A DNA stretch of 64,000 bases from Solimonas fluminis (GCF_002930645.1 NZ_PSNW01000002.1:62001-126000), one strand, 5' to 3'; counted from the stretch's first letter, positions 28,150-38,728 are shown. The notes: generated by a model not told the origin, from the sequence alone. Numbers and translations are program-made.

Positions 28150-29913
28150 TCAGGAACCCACCCGGCCCTTCTGCTGCTGCATCAAGGCATTGATTTCCCT
28201 GGTTTCCGCTTCCGTCAGCGGCCGCAGGCGGCTCTCCGCCAGCAGCTGCTGCACCCGGGCCTTCAAGGCCCGCTGGGTGAGCATGCCGACGATCTGCCGC
28301 AGTTCCGCCTCCAGGCCGCTCTCGCCCACCGGCGCCTCCGCCCCCTGCAGCAGCAGCTTCTCCACGCCCTTGCCCTTGGGGGTGCCGCGCCAGAACTCCA
28401 GCAGGTGGGCGGCGGTGGCCTCGGGATGGGCATGGAAGAAGTCGATCGCTTCCATCAGTACCTCGATGCCGGGCACCTCGGCCTGCGCCAGCAGTTCCAG
28501 GTTGTCGATGCGGTCGGCCAGGCGCGGGTCTTCCAGCAGCAGCTGCATGACGCGCCGGACCGGGCGATGGGCGTTGCCCGAGGGGCGCTGGCGGGTGGAA
28601 ACCGGTTCCCCGGCCTCCGGCGTGCCGGCCTCCGCGGCCGCAGGCGCCTTGAGCATGGACTCGAGGTCGGCCCGCGGGATCCGCGTGAGATTGGACAGCT
28701 CGCCCAGCATCAGCACGCGCAGCGGCCCCTCGCGCAGCTTTTCCAGGTGCGGGCGCGCCAGGGCAGCGAGCTTGGCGCGTCCGTCCATGCTGCCGAGATT
28801 GACCTGCCGGCCCAGTTCACCGAACAGGAACTGGGACAGCGTCTGGGCCTCTCCCACGAGCGCCCGGAAGGCCTCGGCGCCGATCTCCTGCACCAGCGTG
28901 TCCGGATCGTGTCCGTCGGGCAGGAACATGAAGACGCACTCGCGGGTGCCGTCGATCTCCGGCAGCACCTGCTCCAGCGCGCGCCAGGCGGCGGCGCGCC
29001 CGGCCCGGTCGCCGTCGAAGCAGAACACCACCTTGTTGGTGGCCTTGAACAGCAGGCCCAGATGCTCGCGCGTGGTGGCGGTGCCGAGCGTGGCCACCGC
29101 CTCGGGGATGCCGTGCTGCGCCAGCATCACCACGTCCATATAGCCCTCCACCACCAGCAGGTAGGGCAGGTTGGACTTGGCCGACTGGCGCGCCTCGTAG
29201 AGGCCGTAGAGGTTGCGGCCCTTGTGGAACAGCGCGGTCTCGGGCGAGTTGAGGTACTTGGCCGGGTCGTTGCCCAGCGTGCGGCCGCCGAAGCCGATCA
29301 CGCGTCCGCGGGTATCGCGGATGGGGAACATCACGCGGTTGCGGAATCGGTCGTAGACGCCGCCCGAGTCCTTCTGGATCAGCAGGCCGGCTTCCACCGC
29401 GTGCTTCGGGTCCTGCAGGAAATGGGTCAGCGCGTCCCAGGAGTCCGGCGCGAAGCCGATGCCGAAGGTCTTGGCGGTCTCGCCGTTGACGCCGCGCTTC
29501 TTCAGGTAGTCGATGGCGCCCTGGGCACTGCGCAGCTGTTCGCGGAAGAAGCGCTGGGCCGCCGCCAGCGCGTCCAGCGGGCCGTCCATCACCACGCGGT
29601 CGTTGCGCCCGCCCTCGCGCGGTACCTCCACGCCGGCCCGCTGCGCCAGCTCTTCCACCGCCTCGACGAAGCTCAGGCGGTCATACTCCATCAGGAAGCT
29701 GATCGCGGTGCCGTTCTTGCCCGAGCTGAAGTCGAAGAACATCTGCTTGGACGGCGACACGAAGAAGGAGGGCGACTTCTCGTTGGTGAAGGGCGAGCGC
29801 GCCTTGTATTCCTTGCCCGCGCGCTTAAGGTCCAGCCGCGCCCCGATGATCTCGACGATATCGGTGCGCGCCAGCAGATCGTGGATGAAGGATTCGGGGA
29901 TGCGGCCGCTCAC
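28150..29913 (-). CDS. dnaG: DNA primase DnaG lacking zinc ligands
   Basis: Synthesises RNA primers for replication. 587 residues, normal length. The N-terminal module aligns with E. coli DnaG without gaps ([20 protein letters not shown]), but the CHC2 zinc ligands are all replaced: S40, T43, D61 and S64 instead of C40, H43, C61 and C64. The segment reads [15 protein letters not shown] and [12 protein letters not shown]. The same SPF...DFSSGK style is known to me from Bacteroidetes primases. The catalytic TOPRIM part ([27 protein letters not shown]) and helicase-binding C-terminus are intact, so the enzyme should be functional. Neighbours rpoD and yqeY/rpsU are standard. Confidence 0.95.
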   Translation of the reverse strand: MSGRIPESFIHDLLARTDIVEIIGARLDLKRAGKEYKARSPFTNEKSPSFFVSPSKQMFFDFSSGKNGTAISFLMEYDRLSFVEAVEELAQRAGVEVPREGGRNDRVVMDGPLDALAAAQRFFREQLRSAQGAIDYLKKRGVNGETAKTFGIGFAPDSWDALTHFLQDPKHAVEAGLLIQKDSGGVYDRFRNRVMFPIRDTRGRVIGFGGRTLGNDPAKYLNSPETALFHKGRNLYGLYEARQSAKSNLPYLLVVEGYMDVVMLAQHGIPEAVATLGTATTREHLGLLFKATNKVVFCFDGDRAGRAAAWRALEQVLPEIDGTRECVFMFLPDGHDPDTLVQEIGAEAFRALVGEAQTLSQFLFGELGRQVNLGSMDGRAKLAALARPHLEKLREGPLRVLMLGELSNLTRIPRADLESMLKAPAAAEAGTPEAGEPVSTRQRPSGNAHRPVRRVMQLLLEDPRLADRIDNLELLAQAEVPGIEVLMEAIDFFHAHPEATAAHLLEFWRGTPKGKGVEKLLLQGAEAPVGESGLEAELRQIVGMLTQRALKARVQQLLAESRLRPLTEAETREINALMQQQKGRVGS

Positions 29914-29934
29914 CGCCGCATTCTAAACGCCCGT

Positions 29935-29971
29935 GAAAAAGCCGGCCGGCGCGCAGGGCGCCGGCCGGCTT
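29935..29971 (-). terminator. Terminator between the Gln-rich gene and dnaG
   Basis: AAGCCGGCCGGCGC pairs with GCGCCGGCCGGCTT (14 bp, loop GCAGG). On the minus strand it is followed by a T-run, so it ends or attenuates transcription from the Gln-rich gene just before dnaG. Confidence 0.8.
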
Positions 29972-29989
29972 CCTGGTTGCGGACCCGGA

Positions 29990-30298
29990 TCAGTACTCCT
30001 CGTCCTGATCGCGCTGCGAGGAGCCCTGCTGGCTGCCGCGCTGCGCATTCTGGCTCTGCTGGCCGCCCTTCTGACTCTTCTGGCCCTGCTGGCCCTGCTG
30101 GCCGCTTCGCTGGCCGGCCTGGTTCTGCTGGTTGCCCTGCTGCGGCGAGCCCTGCTGGCCCGAGGGGCGGTCGGCCTGATGCTGCTGGCCCTGGCCCGAC
30201 TGCGGCTGCCCCGGCTGCTGGCCCGGCTGGTTGCGCATCTGGTTCTGGCCCTGGCGATCCTGCTGGTTCTGATCCGGGCGCTGGTTCTGGTTAGCCAT
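29990..30298 (-). CDS. Gln/Gly-rich disordered hydrophilic protein
   Basis: A 102-residue protein I do not recognise. By count 39 residues are Gln, 16 Gly and 8 Asn, and there is no Leu, Ile, Val, Phe, Trp, Cys or Thr. It begins MANQNQRPDQNQQDRQGQNQ and ends in SQRDQDEEY. No signal peptide or fold is expected; it should be fully disordered and very soluble, hydrophilin- or prion-like in composition. A perfect AGGAGG Shine-Dalgarno eight bases before the ATG argues strongly that it is translated. It sits inside the rpsU-yqeY-dnaG-rpoD block with its own terminator. A desiccation/stress or condensate role is only a guess. Confidence 0.75.
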   Translation of the reverse strand: MANQNQRPDQNQQDRQGQNQMRNQPGQQPGQPQSGQGQQHQADRPSGQQGSPQQGNQQNQAGQRSGQQGQQGQKSQKGGQQSQNAQRGSQQGSSQRDQDEEY

Positions 30299-30483
30299 TA
30301 ATCAAATCCTCCTTCTGGGGATGGGATGCTGCCCCGCCTTGACGGGGACATGACCCATGACCCAAGAACCATGCCCCGCTGCCACCAAGCAAAAACAATG
30401 GCTTGCGAAGCAGCGAGTGCGCAGATTGCAACAGGAGGGGAGGCGGCATCGCGCAGATCGCCCTGGCGCGGCCGGAAATGGAA

Positions 30484-30503
30484 ACGGCGCCCGGAGGCGC
30501 CGT
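30484..30503 (-). terminator. Weak terminator after yqeY
   Basis: ACGGCGCC pairs with GGCGCCGT (loop CGGA), 27 bases after the yqeY stop. On the minus strand only a short TTT follows, so it may be leaky toward the Gln-rich gene. Confidence 0.55.
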
Positions 30504-30529
30504 CGTCAGCCTGCAGCCGGCCGGACCGC

Positions 30530-30976
30530 TCAGCCGAGCTTGGCCTTCACCAGGCCGGAGAGCTTGCCCATGTCGGTGCGGCCCTGGACCTTCGGCTTCA
30601 GCCAGCCGATCACCTTGCCCATATCCTTGCCGCCCTGCGCGCCGGTTTCGGCCACGGCCTGGGCCAGCAGGGCGTCGAGCTCTTCCGCCGTCAGCTGCTG
30701 CGGCAGGTACTCGGAAAGCACGCGGATTTCCTCGGCTTCCTTGTCGGCCAGCTCGGGCCGGTTGCCGGCGCGGAACTGGGACTCGGAATCGCGGCGCTGC
30801 TTGAGCATCTTCTCGATCGCCGCCAGGACCACGGTGTCGGTCAGCTCGATGCTTTCCACCACCTCGCGCTGCTTGAGTTCGGCGGTGAGCATGCGCAGCA
30901 GTCCCAGGCGCGCCTTGTCGCCGGCACGCATGGCCGTCTTGACGTCTTCACCGATGCGAGTCTTCAGGTCGGACAT
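30530..30976 (-). CDS. YqeY/GatB-related domain protein
   Basis: A 148-residue helical protein of the YqeY family, related to the tail domain of the GatB subunit of tRNA-dependent amidotransferase. It starts MSDLKTRIGEDVKTAMRAGDK and contains LRMLTAELKQREV, EYLPQQLTAEEL and the typical DMGKVIGWLKPKVQGRTDMGKLSGLVKAKL ending, in which the GKV...GR.D...L..LVK motif probably contacts tRNA. It is encoded between rpsU and dnaG, the conserved place for this gene. The biochemical role is not established. Confidence 0.93.
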   Translation of the reverse strand: MSDLKTRIGEDVKTAMRAGDKARLGLLRMLTAELKQREVVESIELTDTVVLAAIEKMLKQRRDSESQFRAGNRPELADKEAEEIRVLSEYLPQQLTAEELDALLAQAVAETGAQGGKDMGKVIGWLKPKVQGRTDMGKLSGLVKAKLG

Positions 30977-31057
30977 AGCAAGAGGTCAGTTAGGGGCTGC
31001 TGATAAACAACTCAGGGCGCTGTGCGCCCTGACGTGGACATCTACCGCGAAACCGCC

Positions 31058-31273
31058 TCAGTACAGGCGAATACGACGGTTCGACTCGCGCTGGACCTTC
31101 TTGGCCTGACGCTTCACGGCGGCAGCGCGCTTGCGCTTGCGCTCCTGGCTCGGCTTCTCGAAGAACTCGTGCTTGCGCAGGTCGGTCAGAACGCCGGCCT
31201 TTTCGCAGGTGCGCTTGAAGCGGCGGATCGCAACTTCAAACGGTTCGTTATCGCGGACGCGGACAGAAGGCAT
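31058..31273 (-). CDS. rpsU: 30S ribosomal protein S21
   Basis: A 71-residue, highly basic small-subunit protein that helps mRNA binding at initiation. It has the canonical start [21 protein letters not shown] and the Arg/Lys-rich tail [20 protein letters not shown] ending in RIRLY. It heads the rpsU-yqeY-dnaG-rpoD block. A consensus promoter lies upstream (31329-31357) and the Shine-Dalgarno is GAGTGA. Confidence 0.97.
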   Translation of the reverse strand: MPSVRVRDNEPFEVAIRRFKRTCEKAGVLTDLRKHEFFEKPSQERKRKRAAAVKRQAKKVQRESNRRIRLY

Positions 31274-31328
31274 TCAAATCACTCGCTTTGGACAAAAGGG
31301 GCACCGCCCCCAAGGTAAGGGGGCGCAG

Positions 31329-31357
31329 ATTCTATGCGCAGCCGGCGGCAAAGGCAA
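31329..31357 (-). promoter_or_regulatory. Sigma-70 promoter of rpsU
   Basis: On the minus strand TTGCCT (31357-31352) and TAGAAT (31334-31329) are separated by 17 bases, placing the start of transcription about 50 bases before the rpsU ATG. Confidence 0.65.
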
Positions 31358-31366
31358 TGCACCCGC

Positions 31367-31372
31367 TACAAT
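31367..31372 (+). promoter_or_regulatory. Candidate -10 of tsaD (possibly leaderless)
   Basis: TACAAT ends six bases before the tsaD ATG and there is no Shine-Dalgarno in between, so the transcript would begin at or next to the start codon. No clear -35 was found. Confidence 0.4.
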
Positions 31373-31378
31373 ATCCTG

Positions 31379-32404
31379 ATGAATATCCTCGGGATCGAGA
31401 CCTCCTGCGATGAGACGGCCGCCGCCATCTATGGACCGGCTGGCTTGGCGGCGCACGCCCTGCACAGCCAGATCGCCCTGCACGCCGAGTACGGCGGGGT
31501 GGTGCCCGAGCTGGCGTCCCGGGACCACGTCAGCCGCATCAACCCGCTGATCCGCGAGGTGCTGGCCCAGGCCGGGCTGAGGCCCTCCGACCTGGACGGC
31601 GTGGCCTATACCGCCGGCCCGGGCCTGATCGGGGCGCTGATGGTGGGGGCCTCGGTGGCGGCCGGCATCGCCACCGCCCATGGCCTGCCGCTGATCCCGG
31701 TCCACCACATGGAGGCGCACCTGCTGGCGCCGATGCTGGAGGACCCGCGCCCGGAATTCCCCTTCCTGGCGCTGCTGGTCTCCGGCGGGCACACCCTGCT
31801 GGTGGACGTGCAGGGCGTGGGCCGCTACGAGATCCTGGGCGAGAGCCTGGACGACGCGGTGGGCGAGGCCTTCGACAAGACCGCCAAGCTGCTCGGCCTG
31901 CCCTACCCCGGCGGCCCCCACCTGGCGCGGCTGGCCGAGGGCGGAGGCGCCAGCAAGGCCTGGAGGTTCCCGCGGCCGATGACGGACCGTCCCGGACTGG
32001 AGTTCAGCTTCAGCGGCCTGAAGACCGCCGTGCTGACCGCGCTGCCGAAGGCCCGCAACGAACAGGACCGCGCCGACCTCGCCTGGGCCTTCCAGGAGGC
32101 GGTGACGGACACGCTGGCGATCAAGTGCGCCCGCGCGCTGGAGCAGACCGGACTGGAGCAGCTGGTGGTGGCCGGCGGCGTCGGCGCCAACAAGCGCCTG
32201 CGCGAGAAGCTGGGCGAGCTGGCGCGCCGCCAGGGCCTGCGCCTGTACTTTCCGCGCCACGAATTCTGCACCGACAACGCGGCGATGATCGCCTATGCCG
32301 GCTGGGCCCGCCGCAGCGAGGGCCGCCTGCCGCATGGCAAGCTGTTCACCACGCCGCGCTGGGCCATCAGCGAACTGCAGCCCCCCACCCCCGCTACCGC
32401 ATAA
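31379..32404 (+). CDS. tsaD: tRNA N6-adenosine threonylcarbamoyltransferase TsaD
   Basis: Catalytic subunit that transfers threonylcarbamoyl to A37 of ANN-decoding tRNAs, an essential modification. 341 residues (E. coli 337). It begins [19 protein letters not shown]; the metal-binding HxxxH is in [10 protein letters not shown]; nucleotide-binding ASKH-fold blocks include [13 protein letters not shown] and [14 protein letters not shown], and metal Asp lies in [13 protein letters not shown]. It is divergent from rpsU, the common gammaproteobacterial arrangement, and is followed after 12 bases by folB. Confidence 0.97.
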   Translation: MNILGIETSCDETAAAIYGPAGLAAHALHSQIALHAEYGGVVPELASRDHVSRINPLIREVLAQAGLRPSDLDGVAYTAGPGLIGALMVGASVAAGIATAHGLPLIPVHHMEAHLLAPMLEDPRPEFPFLALLVSGGHTLLVDVQGVGRYEILGESLDDAVGEAFDKTAKLLGLPYPGGPHLARLAEGGGASKAWRFPRPMTDRPGLEFSFSGLKTAVLTALPKARNEQDRADLAWAFQEAVTDTLAIKCARALEQTGLEQLVVAGGVGANKRLREKLGELARRQGLRLYFPRHEFCTDNAAMIAYAGWARRSEGRLPHGKLFTTPRWAISELQPPTPATA

Positions 32405-32416
32405 GAGCCCCGAACC

Positions 32417-32791
32417 GTGGACAAGATCTTCCTGCGCGGCCTCGAAGTCGAGACCATCATCGGCATCCATGCCTGGGAGCAGCGCGCGCCGCGCCCGCTG
32501 ATCCTGGACCTGGAGATGGGCACCGACATCCGCGAGGCTGCCTCCAGCGACCAGGTACGCGACGCCATCGACTACGCGGCCGTCAGCGCCGCGGTGGTGA
32601 AGTTCGTCTCGGAGACCCAGGTGGGCCTGCTGGAGACCCTGGCCGAGCGCCTGGCCCGGCAGCTGTTCCAGCAGTTCCCGATCCTCAGCCTGCGCCTGGC
32701 GATCAACAAGCCGGGCGCGGTGCCGGGGGTGAAGGCCATGGGGGTGGAGATCGACCGGCGGCGGGAAGACTACGCAGCCTGCGGCTTTTGA
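32417..32791 (+). CDS. folB: Dihydroneopterin aldolase FolB
   Basis: Folate-pathway enzyme converting 7,8-dihydroneopterin to 6-hydroxymethyl-dihydropterin and glycolaldehyde. 124 residues from a GTG start. Typical motifs: MDKIFLRGLEVETIIGIHAWEQ (conserved Gly-x-x-x-x-E region), IDYAAVSAAVV with the substrate Tyr, LLETLAERLA and the catalytic Lys in AINKPGAVPGVKAMGVEI. It is probably co-transcribed with tsaD. Two palindromic repeats follow. Confidence 0.95.
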   Translation: MDKIFLRGLEVETIIGIHAWEQRAPRPLILDLEMGTDIREAASSDQVRDAIDYAAVSAAVVKFVSETQVGLLETLAERLARQLFQQFPILSLRLAINKPGAVPGVKAMGVEIDRRREDYAACGF

Positions 32792-32815
32792 CCCGCTCCG
32801 GTTGCAGCTCCGCCA

Positions 32816-32954
32816 TACCGGCGAAAGCCGGTACCCGTCCCGGCAGGCCGTGACGCCATCCGGGGCGGACTTCGCGACTCGATCGAACCTCTGCCCGGCC
32901 ATCCCTGGCCGGGCGTCCGGCGGGGCGAATGTCCACTGGACATTCGCGTGCCCC
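32816..32954. repeat. Palindromic repeats between folB and gmhB
   Basis: Three hairpins: TACCGGC-GAAA-GCCGGTA (32816-32833); GCCCGGCCA-TCCC-TGGCCGGGC (32893-32914), identical over 22 bases to 20171-20192; and CGAATGTCC/GGACATTCG closed by an outer GGGG/CCCC (32922-32954). The order and spacing of the last two repeat those at 20171-20227, so the repeated unit is a double hairpin. Nothing else is seen in this 202-base gap. Confidence 0.75.
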
Positions 32955-32993
32955 ATCTCATCCGGCTTGCGCCGGCACGACGATGGCGGGTCT

Positions 32994-33551
32994 TCAGTTC
33001 ACCGCCGGCAGCGCCTGCTGCGCCGCAATCAGCGCGGAGGCGAAAGCCGCGAGGTCGTCATAGATTGCGACCCCTTTTAGTGCATGCTCTTTTTCAGTGC
33101 GAACCCCGTTGCCGGTGCGCACCAAAACAGGGCGAGCCCCGGCGGCCCGGGCGGCGTCGATATCCCAGATCGAGTCTCCCACCGCAGGCACATAGTCCAG
33201 GCTGATGCCCAGGCGCTTGGCCAGGTCCAGCAGCATGCCCGGGTTGGGCTTGCGCATCGGGCCGGGGCGGTCGGGATGGTCCGGAGCGAAGAAGCTGCCG
33301 TCGATGCGGCTGCCCAGTTCGGCCAGGGATTTCTGCAGGTGCCCGTTCTGCTCGGCGAAACCCTCGTAGTTCACCTCGCCGCGGCCCAGGCCGGGCTGGT
33401 TGCTGGCGAGATACACGCGAAAGCCGGCCTGGGTCAGGCGCGCGATGGCCTCCAGGCTGCCGGGGATGGGATGGAACTCGGCAACCGAGCGCACGGGATC
33501 GGTGAGCTCTTCGTTGATCACTCCATCCCGATCGAGAATCACCAATTTCAC
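32994..33551 (-). CDS. gmhB: D-glycero-D-manno-heptose-1,7-bisphosphate 7-phosphatase (GmhB-like), zinc loop lost
   Basis: HAD-type phosphatase of ADP-heptose synthesis for lipopolysaccharide inner core. 185 residues, GTG start with GGAGGTG upstream. It shows MKLVILDRDGVINE (nucleophile D7 and acid D9), VYLASNQPGLGRG, RKPNPGM and AVGDSIWDIDAARAAGA. The Cys/His zinc loop of E. coli GmhB (C-P-H-x-P...C-x-C-R-K-P) is replaced by FAPDHPDRPGPMRKP, losing all four ligands, so this is a zinc-free variant or a different histidinol/heptose phosphatase. It lies next to glyS, a common gammaproteobacterial position. A truncated copy of its first ten codons lies about 100 bases upstream. Confidence 0.8.
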   Translation of the reverse strand: MKLVILDRDGVINEELTDPVRSVAEFHPIPGSLEAIARLTQAGFRVYLASNQPGLGRGEVNYEGFAEQNGHLQKSLAELGSRIDGSFFAPDHPDRPGPMRKPNPGMLLDLAKRLGISLDYVPAVGDSIWDIDAARAAGARPVLVRTGNGVRTEKEHALKGVAIYDDLAAFASALIAAQQALPAVN

Positions 33552-33587
33552 AGTTCACCTCCATACCCATCCATGGCGCCTAGCCCT

Positions 33588-33640
33588 GCCTGGCCATCCA
33601 TGGCCGGGCGTTCGCCGGCGCGAAGCTTCGCTTCACGACA
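33588..33640. repeat. Third copy of the palindromic repeat family
   Basis: GCCTGGCCA-TCCA-TGGCCGGGC (33588-33609) differs slightly from the copies at 20.2 and 32.9 kb; it is followed by the same GTTCG(G/C) linker and a second palindrome around GCGAAGCTTCGC. It lies between gmhB and the relic of its 5' end. Confidence 0.65.
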
Positions 33641-33648
33641 ACCCCGGC

Positions 33649-33681
33649 TTACCCATCGCGGTCGAGGATTGCCAGCTTCAC
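33649..33681 (-). pseudogene. Relic of a gmhB 5' end (ten codons)
   Basis: On the minus strand GTG at 33681 opens MKLAILDRDG followed at once by TAA. The peptide differs from the first ten residues of the intact gmhB only at position 4, and it also starts with GTG, but several third positions differ, so it is an old or horizontally acquired copy rather than a fresh duplication. Nothing homologous follows the stop codon; the REP-like repeat begins within ten bases. Confidence 0.6.
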
Positions 33682-33701
33682 GAGCCTAGCCTACGAGTTT
33701 C

Positions 33702-33758
33702 ATGTAGGAGCGGCTGTTGGCCGCGGCGCGCAGTCGCGGCCAGTAGCCGCTCCTACAT
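33702..33758. repeat. Compound REP-type hairpin
   Basis: Outer arms ATGTAGGAGCGGCT/AGCCGCTCCTACAT (14 bp, perfect) enclose an inner TGGCCGCG/CGCGGCCA stem. GTAGGAGCGGCT-type REP sequences are common between genes in pseudomonads and xanthomonads. It lies just upstream of the gmhB relic and downstream of glyS, where it may also stop glyS transcription. Confidence 0.75.
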
Positions 33759-33785
33759 TACAGCCAACGAAGCCCCGCAGGTCCT

Positions 33786-35852
33786 TCAGCCGGGAAGCTG
33801 CGACAGGTCCGCCACCGAGCGGCAGGCGCGGTCCAGCTGCGCCAGCAGCGCAAGGCGGTTGGCGCGCACGCCGGCGTCGTCGGCATTGACCATCACGCCG
33901 TCGAAGAAGGCATCCACCGGCTCGCGCAGCGCGGCGAGGTTCACCAGCTGCGCGGTGTAGTCGGCGGTCCTGGCGTTCTGCGCCTCGACCTCGCCCAGCC
34001 TGGCGTGCAGGGCGCGCTCGGCGTCATGCTGGAATTTCGCCGGGTCGACGGCGCCGCCGGCATGGCCGGCCTGCTTGAGGATGTTGCGGACGCGCTTGTT
34101 GGCGGCGGCCAGGTTGGGCGCGGCGGGCTGGGCGACGAAGGCCAGCACCGCCTGCACGCGGCGCTGGAAATCCAGCGGCTGGCTGATGCCCATGGCGCGC
34201 ACCGACTCGAACATCTCCACGGTGACCGGATGGCCGCCGATGTCCTGGCCGACCAGCCAGGCGCGCAGGCGCTCCATCGCGAACTCCACCAGTTCTTCCA
34301 CCAGCGCGGCGTCACGCTTGCCGGCCGGCTGCGCATCGAGCGCATTCTTCAGCACGGCGTGCAGGTCCAGCGGCAACTCGCCCTCGATGCAGATGCGCAG
34401 CGCGCCGAGCGCGGCGCGGCGCAGGCCGAAGGGGTCCTTGCTGGCGGTCGGCTTCTGGCCGATGGCGAAGATGCCGGCCAGGGTGTCGAGCTTGTCGGCC
34501 AGCGCCAGGATCTGGCCCTCGCGCGTGGACGGGATGGGAGTGCCCTGCTGCGTCGGCAGGTAGTGCTCGCGGATGGCCCGGGCCACGGCGGCGCTCTCGC
34601 CGGAACGCGCCGCGTAGTAGCCGCCCATCAGGCCCTGCAGCTCGGGGAACTCATAGACCATCTTGGTGACGAGGTCGGCCTTGCACAGCGCGGCGGCGCG
34701 CTCGGCCGTGGCCGTGTCGGCGCCCAGTTCGCCGGCGACCCGTCCGGCCAGGGCACGCACGCGCGCCACCTTGTCGCCGGTGCTGCCCAGCTCCTTCTGG
34801 AAGGTGACCGTGGCCAGCTTCTCGCCGTAGGCGGCCAGCGGCTGCCGCAGGTCCTGCTGCCAGAAGAACAGCGCATCGGTCAGGCGCGGGCGCACCACGC
34901 GCTCGTTGCCGGCGATCACCTGCGCCACGTCGCGCGACTCGATGTTGGAGATGGTGATGAAGGCATTGGTCAGCTGGGTCTGCGCCGCGTCGCTGAACAC
35001 GGTGAAGTAGCGCTGGTTGGTCTCGACCGTGGCGACGATCACCTCGGGCGGCAGCTCCAGGAAGCGCTCCTCGAAATGGCCGGTGATGGCCACCGGGCGC
35101 TCGACCAGGGCCGTCACCTCATCGAGCAGGTCCTCGGTGATGCGGGCATGGCCGTTCAGCTTCGCGGCCTCGGCCTCGATCTGCTTGCGGATCTCGGCCT
35201 TGCGCTCGGCGACGTCGGCCCAGACGGAGGCGGCGCGCAGCGCGGGCGCGTAGTCGGCCGGCGTCTTCAGCAGGATGGGGGCAGGCGCGTGGAAGCGGTG
35301 GCCGAAGGTCGTGTTGCCGGCCGTAAGGCCGAAGCGCTGCAGCGTGATCACGTCGCTGCCGAACAGGCAGACGATCCACTGCACCGGGCGCACGAAGGTT
35401 TCCTCGCCCGAGCCCCAGCGCATGCGCTTGGGCACCAGCTCGTCCATCTGCCGGAGGGTTTCCTCGAAGATCTCCGGCAGCAGGGCGGCGGTGGCGCGGC
35501 CCGGGGCGGTCCTGGAGAAGTGCAGCTTGCCGTCCTTCTGGCCCAGGGCGGAGAACTCGACGCCGCAGGACTTGGCAAAGCCCAGCGCGGCCGGCGTGGG
35601 CTGGCCGTCCTTGAGCGCCGCGGCCAGGGCCGGACCGGTGCGTTCGATGGCCTGGTCGGGCTGCGTGTCGGCGACGCCGGCGATCAGCACGGCGATGCGG
35701 CGCGGGGTGGCGAACAGCTTCACCTCGCCCGGGGCGATGCCGCGCTTTTCCAGGCCGCCGGCCACGCCGCCGCGCAGGGCCTCGGCCAGCGGGAGGACGT
35801 AGCGGGCCGGGAGGTCTTCGGTGCCCAGTTCGAGCAGCAGGTCACGCGCCAT
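33786..35852 (-). CDS. glyS: Glycine--tRNA ligase beta subunit
   Basis: The large subunit of the (alpha-beta)2 glycyl-tRNA synthetase; it binds tRNA-Gly and is needed with GlyQ to charge it. 688 residues, standard length. It begins MARDLLLELGTEDLPARYVLP and includes ATPRRIAVLI, FVRPVQWIVCLFG, FITISNIES, VRPRLTDALFFWQQDL, the HD-like LADKLDTLAGIFAIGQKPTASKDPFGLRRAALG and the C-terminal anticodon-binding-like helical domain. Its partner glyQ lies about 5.2 kb away with four unrelated genes between; in most bacteria glyQ directly precedes glyS. The Shine-Dalgarno is not obvious. Confidence 0.97.
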   Translation of the reverse strand: MARDLLLELGTEDLPARYVLPLAEALRGGVAGGLEKRGIAPGEVKLFATPRRIAVLIAGVADTQPDQAIERTGPALAAALKDGQPTPAALGFAKSCGVEFSALGQKDGKLHFSRTAPGRATAALLPEIFEETLRQMDELVPKRMRWGSGEETFVRPVQWIVCLFGSDVITLQRFGLTAGNTTFGHRFHAPAPILLKTPADYAPALRAASVWADVAERKAEIRKQIEAEAAKLNGHARITEDLLDEVTALVERPVAITGHFEERFLELPPEVIVATVETNQRYFTVFSDAAQTQLTNAFITISNIESRDVAQVIAGNERVVRPRLTDALFFWQQDLRQPLAAYGEKLATVTFQKELGSTGDKVARVRALAGRVAGELGADTATAERAAALCKADLVTKMVYEFPELQGLMGGYYAARSGESAAVARAIREHYLPTQQGTPIPSTREGQILALADKLDTLAGIFAIGQKPTASKDPFGLRRAALGALRICIEGELPLDLHAVLKNALDAQPAGKRDAALVEELVEFAMERLRAWLVGQDIGGHPVTVEMFESVRAMGISQPLDFQRRVQAVLAFVAQPAAPNLAAANKRVRNILKQAGHAGGAVDPAKFQHDAERALHARLGEVEAQNARTADYTAQLVNLAALREPVDAFFDGVMVNADDAGVRANRLALLAQLDRACRSVADLSQLPG

Positions 35853-35935
35853 GGGTTCTTAACGCTGTTTGAGGTAAAAAAGAGCGCGCAATTCTCCGGG
35901 ATCAGCGGCATTTACGCCAATCCGCCCCGGCGATC

Positions 35936-38224
<2,289 letters not shown>

Positions 38225-38299
38225 GGCCCCTGCCCGGCCCCGGGAATCCGGGGCCGGGCGGAAACCACTGGAACGAGAGAACCCTTCAAGGAGACGAAC

Positions 38300-38728
38300 A
38301 TGGCAGTCAACGTGCTGTATACCGCCCACGCGGTGTCTTCCGGCGGCCGCAACGGCCACACCGAATCCCGCGACGGCGTGGTCAAGGCGGACTTGTCCGT
38401 TCCCAAGGCGATGGGCGGCCCCGGCAAGCCCGGCACCACCACGCCGGAGGACCTGTTCGCGGCCGGCTATGCCGCCTGCTTCGGCGGCGCGGTGGATTTC
38501 CTCGCCGGCAAGCTGGGCCTCAAGCCCAAGTCGGTGGAGATCGAGGTGGCGGTGGGCATCGGCACGGACGATACCGGCTTCGGCCTGAAGGCGGACATCA
38601 CCGCCTGGGTCGGTGGCCTGGAGCAGGCCGAGGCCGAGAAGCTGATCGCGGCGGCACACCAGTTCTGCCCCTACTCGAAGGCCACCCGCGGCAACATCGA
38701 GGTGGGACTGAAGACCATCGTGGTCTGA
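38300..38728 (+). CDS. ohr: Organic hydroperoxide resistance protein (Ohr/OsmC family)
   Basis: A thiol peroxidase reducing organic and fatty-acid hydroperoxides. 142 residues. The two catalytic Cys are conserved: C60 in [12 protein letters not shown] and C123 in [12 protein letters not shown], the latter block being diagnostic of Ohr rather than OsmC. The N-terminal [20 protein letters not shown] with Arg-Gly-His is also typical. Located directly after katG, with a strong terminator. No OhrR repressor gene is nearby. Confidence 0.93.
   Translation: MAVNVLYTAHAVSSGGRNGHTESRDGVVKADLSVPKAMGGPGKPGTTTPEDLFAAGYAACFGGAVDFLAGKLGLKPKSVEIEVAVGIGTDDTGFGLKADITAWVGGLEQAEAEKLIAAAHQFCPYSKATRGNIEVGLKTIVV

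Noticed and set aside
29933-30301. A long Leu/Ala-rich open frame on the plus strand opposite the Gln-rich gene, resembling a membrane protein
   Set aside because: It is the antisense of CAG/CTG-type Gln codons, which read as Leu. The minus-strand gene has a perfect AGGAGG ribosome binding site and the plus-strand frame has none.
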